Shown here piece after piece: positions 6,992 to 11,106 of a stretch of DNA of 11,106 nt (its first letter is position 1; the number at the start of each line of letters is the position of its first letter). Under the pieces are notes generated by a model. That model was not told the DNA's origin. It was given only the letters and a program-made list of their open reading frames with translations, and did no database searches. The DNA is taken from NCBI GenBank assembly GCA_964599915.1, contig CAZRHR010000081.1:1-11106 (forward strand). The letters run 5' to 3'. The position numbers were made by a program, and so were the translations under genes. The stretch comes from CAZRHR01 sp964599915. Its GTDB lineage: Bacteria; Bacteroidota; Bacteroidia; CAIKAF01.

Positions 6992-8329
6992 ATGAAAAAG
7001 GTATTGGTTGTAGGTGCCGGAAAATCTGCTACGATATTGATTCGGTATCTGTTGGAAAAATCGGCAGAAGAAGGTTGGCAAGTCACCGTGGCAGATCTCG
7101 ATCCACAATTGGCTGCGCAAAAATGTGCGGGTCATCCCCATGGAAAAGCCCTTGCTTTTTCGCTACATGATGAACACTTGCGCCAATCCTTGGTGCGTGA
7201 CCATGACCTGGTGGTTTCTATGCTGCCACCCGCCATGCATTTGACCCTCGCCAAAGACTGTTTGCATTTTGGGAAATCCATGGTGACCGCCAGTTATGTA
7301 TCGGATGAAATGGCCGCTTTGCATGAAGAAGCCAAAGCCAAAGGGGTTTTATTGCTCAATGAAATGGGCGTGGATCCCGGCATTGATCACATGACCGCCA
7401 TGGAAACCCTCGACGATTTGCGAAAGCAGGGCCATAAAATCATTGGATTTGAAAGTTTTGCAGGTGGATTAATGGCGCCGGCCTCTGAGGGCGGGCCTTG
7501 GAAATATAAATTCACTTGGAATCCCAAAAATGTTGTCATGGCCGGGGCCGCCGGACCGGCGAGGTTTCTACACCATGGACAATTAAAAAATATTCCTTAT
7601 ACCCAGCTATTTCGCAGAACCGACCACTTAGACATTCCGGGTTGGGGAGCGTTTGAGGCCTATGGCAACAGAGACAGCCTAAAATACCAAACCCTGTACA
7701 GGCTGGAAGGCGTTCATACTTTGTATCGAGGCACTTTGCGCCGCCCTGGATTTTGCGCCGCATGGCATTTGTTAGTTCAAATGGGACTGACCGATGACCA
7801 ACATCCTTTATCATGCACGCCCTCATGGACTCGCGCGGCCTTTTTACGCACCTTTTTACCCGAAATGCCGGGTCACAGCCTGCCACAAATCGTGTCCCGT
7901 ACCTTTGGTCTTCCTTTAGATGCGCCCGAACTGGAAAAATTAGCCTCCTTGGGACTTTTCTCCGACATTCCTTTGGATTTAGAAGGAGCCTATACGCCCG
8001 CCGATATTTTGCTTTCTATCCTTCAACAGCATTGGACCTTGTCGCCCGGAGACCAAGATTTGCTCGTGATGTTGCATCAGTTTGAATATGAAGACCAAGG
8101 GGAAGTGCACAAGTTGCAGTCGCACTTATGCCTCACCGGAAAAAATGAGATGGACACCGCCATGGCCCTTACCGTAGGACTTCCAGCCGCCATTGGGGCA
8201 TGCCTTATCCTTCAGGGAAAAATTCAGCTCACAGGCGTACATATTCCTGTTTTACCCGAAATTTATGAACCCGTTCTAGCGGCGTTGCGTCAGGAAGGCG
8301 TTTTCATGGATACCTATTCAATACTTTAA
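6992..8329 (+). CDS. Saccharopine dehydrogenase family protein (saccharopine reductase-like)
   Basis: A 445-residue NAD(P)-dependent oxidoreductase resembling glutamate-forming saccharopine dehydrogenase (LYS9-like), which interconverts saccharopine with glutamate and aminoadipate semialdehyde. The N-terminus is a Rossmann fold: MKKVLVVGAGKSA (1-13), with an acidic residue (D35) ending the second strand in VTVADLD. Family signatures follow: VSMLPPAMH (75-83), NEMGVDPGIDHM (123-134) and SFAGGLMAPASEGGPWKYKF (155-174), the substrate-domain loop. I chose 6992 over the in-frame ATG at 6962. It starts directly at the Rossmann strand, and the upstream ATG lies inside a perfect -7 promoter element. 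The aldo/keto reductase gene follows after 17 bp, so the two are probably co-transcribed. Whether it acts in lysine degradation or on another opine cannot be told from this locus. Confidence 0.88.
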   Translation: MKKVLVVGAGKSATILIRYLLEKSAEEGWQVTVADLDPQLAAQKCAGHPHGKALAFSLHDEHLRQSLVRDHDLVVSMLPPAMHLTLAKDCLHFGKSMVTASYVSDEMAALHEEAKAKGVLLLNEMGVDPGIDHMTAMETLDDLRKQGHKIIGFESFAGGLMAPASEGGPWKYKFTWNPKNVVMAGAAGPARFLHHGQLKNIPYTQLFRRTDHLDIPGWGAFEAYGNRDSLKYQTLYRLEGVHTLYRGTLRRPGFCAAWHLLVQMGLTDDQHPLSCTPSWTRAAFLRTFLPEMPGHSLPQIVSRTFGLPLDAPELEKLASLGLFSDIPLDLEGAYTPADILLSILQQHWTLSPGDQDLLVMLHQFEYEDQGEVHKLQSHLCLTGKNEMDTAMALTVGLPAAIGACLILQGKIQLTGVHIPVLPEIYEPVLAALRQEGVFMDTYSIL

Positions 8330-8346
8330 CAGAAAAAAATAAGACA

Positions 8347-9336
8347 ATGGAATACAGAAGGTTAGGCAAATCAGGATTACAAGTAAGTGCCCTGTCTTTG
8401 GGGTCGTGGGTTACCTTTGGGAATCAGATTTCCGATGCAACGGCCGAAGATTTAATGCGAATGGCCTACGAAGCCGGCGTCAATTTTTTTGATAATGCAG
8501 AAGTGTATGCAGAAGGTCGGTCCGAAGAAGTCATGGGGAGAATTTTGCAGAAGGCAGGCTGGGGCAGAGATACCTTTGTGGTGTCGTCAAAAGTGTATTG
8601 GGGCGGAGAGAAACCAAACCAAAAGGGATTAAGCCGAAAGCATGTGATGGAAGCTTGCCATGCGGCATTGCGTCGTTTGCGGGTCGATTATTTAGATTTA
8701 TACTATTGCCATCGTCCGGATCGGCATACGCCCATGGAAGAAACCGTTTGGGCCATGAACGACTTGATACGTCAGGGCAAAATATTGTATTGGGGCACCA
8801 GCGAGTGGGAGGCCGCTACCATCATGGAAGCACATGCCGTGGCCAGAGAAAATCATTTGATTCCGCCCACCATGGAGCAGCCACAATACCATATGTTTCA
8901 TAGAGAACGTATGGAAAAAGAATACCGCCATTTGCTTACCAAACAAGGCATGGGAACCACCATTTGGTCTCCTTTGGCGAGTGGTTTACTTACCGGAAAA
9001 TACAATAATGGTTTACCCGAAGATACCCGCGCCACATTACCCGAGTTAGGCTGGCTCAAAGACATGCTGACCGGACCACTTGCGGTTTCCCGTATAGAAG
9101 CGGTGCGCAGTTTACAAGCCCTTGCCGATGAGTTATCCCTTTCCTTGCCACGGCTTGCCATTGCCTGGTGCTTGAAAAATCCTGCGGTTTCCTCTGTCAT
9201 TCTAGGCGCCTCAAAGACTAGCCAATTGGAAGAGAACCTCAAAGCCGTAGAAGATGTAGCCCTTCTTTCCGTCGAGGTGATGGAGCGCATCGAGACCATT
9301 TTAGGCAACAAGCCCGCCATGCCGGTTTTCGGCTAA
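8347..9336 (+). CDS. Aldo/keto reductase, Kv-beta-like (AKR6 type)
   Basis: A 329-residue NADPH-dependent aldo/keto reductase with a TIM-barrel fold. It begins with the family's MEYRRLGKSGLQVSALSLGS. The catalytic tetrad is present: D49 and Y54 (FFDNAEVYAEGRSEE), K82 (VVSSKVYWGG) and H122 (YYCHRPD). The phrases YLDLYYCHRPD, GKILYWGTSEW (145-155), EQPQYHMFHR and WSPLASGLLTGKY, and the late cofactor-binding segment SVILGASKTSQLEENL, are typical of the voltage-gated K+ channel beta-subunit-like branch. Substrates are probably small aldehydes or ketones but are not predictable. It lies 17 bp after the saccharopine dehydrogenase gene. No clear terminator follows; repetitive transposase remnants begin within about 30 bp of its stop. 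Confidence 0.95.
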   Translation: MEYRRLGKSGLQVSALSLGSWVTFGNQISDATAEDLMRMAYEAGVNFFDNAEVYAEGRSEEVMGRILQKAGWGRDTFVVSSKVYWGGEKPNQKGLSRKHVMEACHAALRRLRVDYLDLYYCHRPDRHTPMEETVWAMNDLIRQGKILYWGTSEWEAATIMEAHAVARENHLIPPTMEQPQYHMFHRERMEKEYRHLLTKQGMGTTIWSPLASGLLTGKYNNGLPEDTRATLPELGWLKDMLTGPLAVSRIEAVRSLQALADELSLSLPRLAIAWCLKNPAVSSVILGASKTSQLEENLKAVEDVALLSVEVMERIETILGNKPAMPVFG

Positions 9337-9364
9337 AGGGTGGTTTTTGGGAGAAATTGGGTGA

Positions 9365-9384
9365 GGTTGAGCGTAGCCGAAACC
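9365..9384. repeat. Possible REP-like repeat at the left edge of the transposase debris
   Basis: A 20-bp imperfect dyad beginning GGTTGAGC and ending CGAAACC lies between the aldo/keto reductase stop and the point where transposase homology begins (about 9391). The terminal four bases pair (GGTT/AACC) but the interior only partly does. I recall similar GGTTGAGCG...CGAAACC sequences recurring in Bacteroidota genomes; that is memory, not a search. Only one copy is in this window. Confidence 0.35.
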
Positions 9385-9390
9385 GGTAAT

Positions 9391-9736
9391 TGAATTTATC
9401 ATCACGCCCAACCATTTGCACGCCATTATCCGTTTATCCGGTAGGGGCGAATTGCATTCGCCCAATAATAATGTCCCAACCGAATTGCATTCGCCCGATC
9501 AAACGGGCGTTTGCAAAACGCCCCTACGGTCACCAACGCAAACGGTTGGGGCCATTATTCGTGGTTACAAATCATCGGTTACCAGGCAATTGGGTTTAAT
9601 GGGTTTTGATGAAAAATTATGGCAACGCAATTATTTTGAACACATTATTAGAAACGAACAATCCTATCAAACCATTTCGGAATACATAATCAATAATCCC
9701 GCAAAATGGACCAACGATACATTTTTTAAAAAGTGA
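9391..9736 (+). pseudogene. REP-associated (IS200-like, Y1) transposase fragment, N-terminus missing
   Basis: This is the C-terminal part of a RAYT/Y1 HUH transposase, a family that nicks and joins single-stranded DNA at REP hairpins. Recognisable coding begins at EFIITPNHLHAII; an in-frame TAG at 9374-9376 and no homologous sequence upstream show that the N-terminal half is gone. It retains the HUH histidines (9413-9415 and 9419-9421) and a candidate catalytic tyrosine (9683-9685, in EYIINNP). VGAIIRGYKS and WQRNYFEHIIRNEQSYQ are typical of the C-terminal half. Between the two motifs an in-frame palindromic cassette (9441-9527) is read as RGELHSP- and CKTPLR-type peptide. The fragment ends at TGA 9734-9736. 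Without the first beta strands of the fold it is very unlikely to be active. Confidence 0.85.
9441..9527. repeat. REP-like palindromic cassette, two-unit copy
   Basis: The cassette is bounded by GTAGGGGCG (9441-9449) and its exact reverse complement CGCCCCTAC (9519-9527). Inside are three stem-loops: GGGCGAAT-TGC-ATTCGCCC (9445-9463), CGCCCG-ATCAAA-CGGGCG (9492-9509) and GGGCGTTT-GCA-AAACGCCC (9505-9523). The second and third share bases, so they are alternative folds. The CGAATTGCATTCGCCC unit occurs twice. It is read in frame inside the left transposase fragment. Confidence 0.88.
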
Positions 9737-9770
9737 AATTCACCGAAGAAAAAATAATAAAAGGCAGACG

Positions 9771-10162
9771 ATGAATAAATATAATCCCCATGCTCACCAC
9801 CGAAAGTCCATTCGATTAAAGGGATACGATTATTCGCAAGCAGGATTGTATTTTATCACGATATGTTGTCAGGATCGGATTTGTAGGTTTGGCAATGTGT
9901 TCAATGGGAAAATGATATTGAATGCATATGGAATTATTGCATTCAATGAATGGTTGAAAACTGCGGAATTACGACCAAATGTCGAATTGGGCGAATTTAT
10001 CATCATGCCCAACCATATGCACGCCATCATCCATTTATCCGGTAGGGGCGAATTGCATTCGCCCGATAATAACGGCGCAAACGAATTGCATTCGCCCAAT
10101 AATAATGGCGCAACCGAATTACATTCGCCCGATCAAATGGGCGTTTGCAAAACGCCCCTACG
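9771..10162 (+). pseudogene. REP-associated (IS200-like, Y1) transposase fragment, C-terminus missing
   Basis: This is the N-terminal half of a RAYT/Y1 transposase of the same type as its left neighbour. About 87 residues are ordinary family sequence: HHRKSIRLKGYDYSQAGLYFITI (9-31), FNGKMILNAYG (44-54) and the HUH motif MPNHMHAII (79-87; H82 and H84 at 10014-10016 and 10020-10022). A palindromic cassette is then read in frame as three 11-residue ELHSP-type repeats plus CKTPLR. After about residue 131 the frame stays open to 10382, but only as antisense of the aminotransferase gene. The whole C-terminal half, including the catalytic tyrosine, is missing. AAAGG upstream could be a ribosome site. 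The start is 34 bp after the left fragment's stop. A truncated product might be made but should be inactive. Confidence 0.85.
10042..10161. repeat. REP-like palindromic cassette, three-unit copy
   Basis: It has the same boundaries as the left cassette: GTAGGGGCG at 10042-10050 and CGCCCCTAC at 10153-10161. It holds three tandem units starting at 10049, 10082 and 10115, each beginning CGAATT(G/A)CATTCGCCC; the first two are exactly 33 bp. It is 33 bp longer than the 87-bp left copy, so the difference is one unit and frame is preserved. The right end directly abuts aminotransferase sequence. Confidence 0.88.
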
Positions 10163-11106
10163 TGCATACACCGCATCCATCGCTTTCATTAACACATCAC
10201 AGGCTTTTTTCAGCTGGGTGGGTGTGATAATTAAGGGCGGCGCAAGTCGCAAGGCCTTGTCATTGAATAAAAACCAATCGGTTAGTAATCCGCGGTGCAG
10301 GGCCTCTCGAATAACGGCGAAATTGGTCTCTGTATCTGTAAAATGTAAGGCCAACAATAAGCCGCGGCCGGAAATGCCTTGAAGCAAGGGATGGGTCAGG
10401 GTGGATCGAATCCATGCTTCGTGTTCCTTCGCTTTTTCCGGCAATTGCTCCGCCTGCAGCACGTCTAGCGTAGCGGCTCCGGCGGCACAACTTACGGGAT
10501 GACCTCCAAATGTCGTGATATGACCCAACACGGGCGAAACACTCAAGGTCTGCATGAGTTCCGGTGAGGCGATGAACGCTCCCAAGGGCATGCCTCCGCC
10601 AAAGCCTTTGGCCAAAACAAGGACATCGGGTACCACTTCTTCTTGTTCAAAACCAAACAACGACCCGGTTCGGCCAAACCCGGCTTGAATTTCATCTAAA
10701 ATCAATAAGGTTCCGGTGAAAGCGCAGCGTTCTTTCACTGCCTTTAAATAACCGGGTAGGGGTGGCAATGCACCTGCTTCGCCTTGCACTGTTTCCATCA
10801 CCACACAGGCGGTCCGACAGGTGATTTTTTCCAAATCTTCCCAATGGTTAAAGCGAATATGGCGGACTCCGGGCAACAACGGACGAAAGGCCGATTTAAA
10901 ATATTCTGAACCCATAATAGACAATGCGCCATGACTGCTGCCATGATAGGCATTTTCACACGAAATGATTTCATGCCGTCCCGTCGCGCGTTTGGCCAGT
11001 TTTAAAGCGCCTTCGATGGCTTCTGACCCGGAATTCACAAAATACACCGATTGAAGCGCCGAAGGCAACACCTTCGCAAGGGCAGAGGCAAATTTGACTT
11101 GGGGCC
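10133..11106 (-). CDS. Class III aminotransferase (acetylornithine/ornithine type), N-terminus off window
   Basis: A PLP-dependent class III aminotransferase, which moves an amino group from an omega-amino donor such as (acetyl)ornithine to 2-oxoglutarate. The frame is open to the right edge, so the true start is outside; GTG 11071-11069 is internal. Visible signatures are VYFVNSGSEAIEGALKLAKR, ENAYHGSSHGAL, and the PLP-pyridine aspartate in LLILDEIQAGFGRTG. The Schiff-base lysine lies in LAKGFGGGMPLGAF (codon 10609-10607). HITTFGGHPVSCAAG, where a Thr binds the PLP phosphate, follows. The family-like C-terminus ends near KACDVLMKAMDAVYA. The last nine codons (RRGVLQTPI) and the TGA are encoded by the adjoining REP-like cassette, so the native tail was probably replaced. 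ArgD, RocD or another omega-aminotransferase cannot be distinguished here. Confidence 0.93.
   Translation of the reverse strand, partial: PQVKFASALAKVLPSALQSVYFVNSGSEAIEGALKLAKRATGRHEIISCENAYHGSSHGALSIMGSEYFKSAFRPLLPGVRHIRFNHWEDLEKITCRTACVVMETVQGEAGALPPLPGYLKAVKERCAFTGTLLILDEIQAGFGRTGSLFGFEQEEVVPDVLVLAKGFGGGMPLGAFIASPELMQTLSVSPVLGHITTFGGHPVSCAAGAATLDVLQAEQLPEKAKEHEAWIRSTLTHPLLQGISGRGLLLALHFTDTETNFAVIREALHRGLLTDWFLFNDKALRLAPPLIITPTQLKKACDVLMKAMDAVYARRGVLQTPI

Noticed and set aside
8330..8346. Terminator or promoter between the saccharopine dehydrogenase and aldo/keto reductase genes
   Set aside because: The 17-bp gap has neither a hairpin nor a promoter-like element, so co-transcription is simpler.
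9390..9599. Separate small gene reading GANCIRP-type peptide
   Set aside because: It is the second open frame of the REP-like cassette and flanking transposase DNA; the other frame carries the transposase motifs.
9733..9743. 11-bp palindrome GTGAAATTCAC at the left transposase stop
   Set aside because: It is short, AT-rich and without a T-tract, and it has no second copy at the other fragment; chance is sufficient.
10042..10161. Possible CRISPR array because of regularly spaced repeats
   Set aside because: The 33-bp units are directly tandem with similar intervening bases, there are only three, they are read as protein, and no cas genes are present.
10162..10382. Extension of the right transposase frame past its cassette
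   Set aside because: Residues beyond the cassette do not resemble the transposase family; the same DNA on the minus strand encodes the conserved C-terminal part of the aminotransferase.

Overview
The window looks like ordinary chromosome from a member of the Bacteroidota. I infer this from three things. The DnaA protein has a Bacteroidota flavour. Three intergenic spots match the Bacteroidota -7 promoter element TAnnTTTG exactly. Several genes lack convincing Shine-Dalgarno sequences. Genus cannot be read from the sequence.

Layout, left to right. Positions 1-909 (minus) hold the first 303 codons of dnaA; its C-terminal DNA-binding domain lies off the left edge. Positions 1052-2733 (minus) hold a two-gene unit encoding a 5'-nucleotidase split into separate polypeptides: a lipoprotein carrying the substrate-binding C-terminal domain, then, with an ATGA overlap, a Tat-exported metallophosphatase. 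Positions 2901-4514 (minus) hold pckA (ATP-dependent PEP carboxykinase) with a strong intrinsic terminator. Positions 4606-6909 (minus) are a likely three-gene operon: a DUF423 membrane protein, an M32 carboxypeptidase and an unknown lipoprotein, with a terminator overlapping the last stop codon. A short divergent promoter region follows. Positions 6992-9336 (plus) hold a saccharopine dehydrogenase family protein and an aldo/keto reductase. From 10133 to the right edge (minus) is a class III aminotransferase whose N-terminus is off the window.

The unusual part is 9337-10162, between the convergent aldo/keto reductase and aminotransferase genes. It contains two broken copies of a REP-associated (IS200-like, Y1/HUH) tyrosine transposase. 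The left copy has lost its N-terminal half and the right copy has lost its C-terminal half. Each carries, inside its reading frame, a palindromic REP-like cassette bounded by GTAGGGGCG and CGCCCCTAC, containing two or three units related to a 33-bp (11-codon) repeat. The right cassette runs directly into the aminotransferase gene and supplies that gene's last nine codons and its stop.

Apart from this, the genes are housekeeping or metabolic: replication initiation, nucleotide scavenging in the envelope, gluconeogenesis, peptide turnover and amino-acid metabolism. I found no tRNA, rRNA, CRISPR array, complete mobile element or recognisable replication origin.
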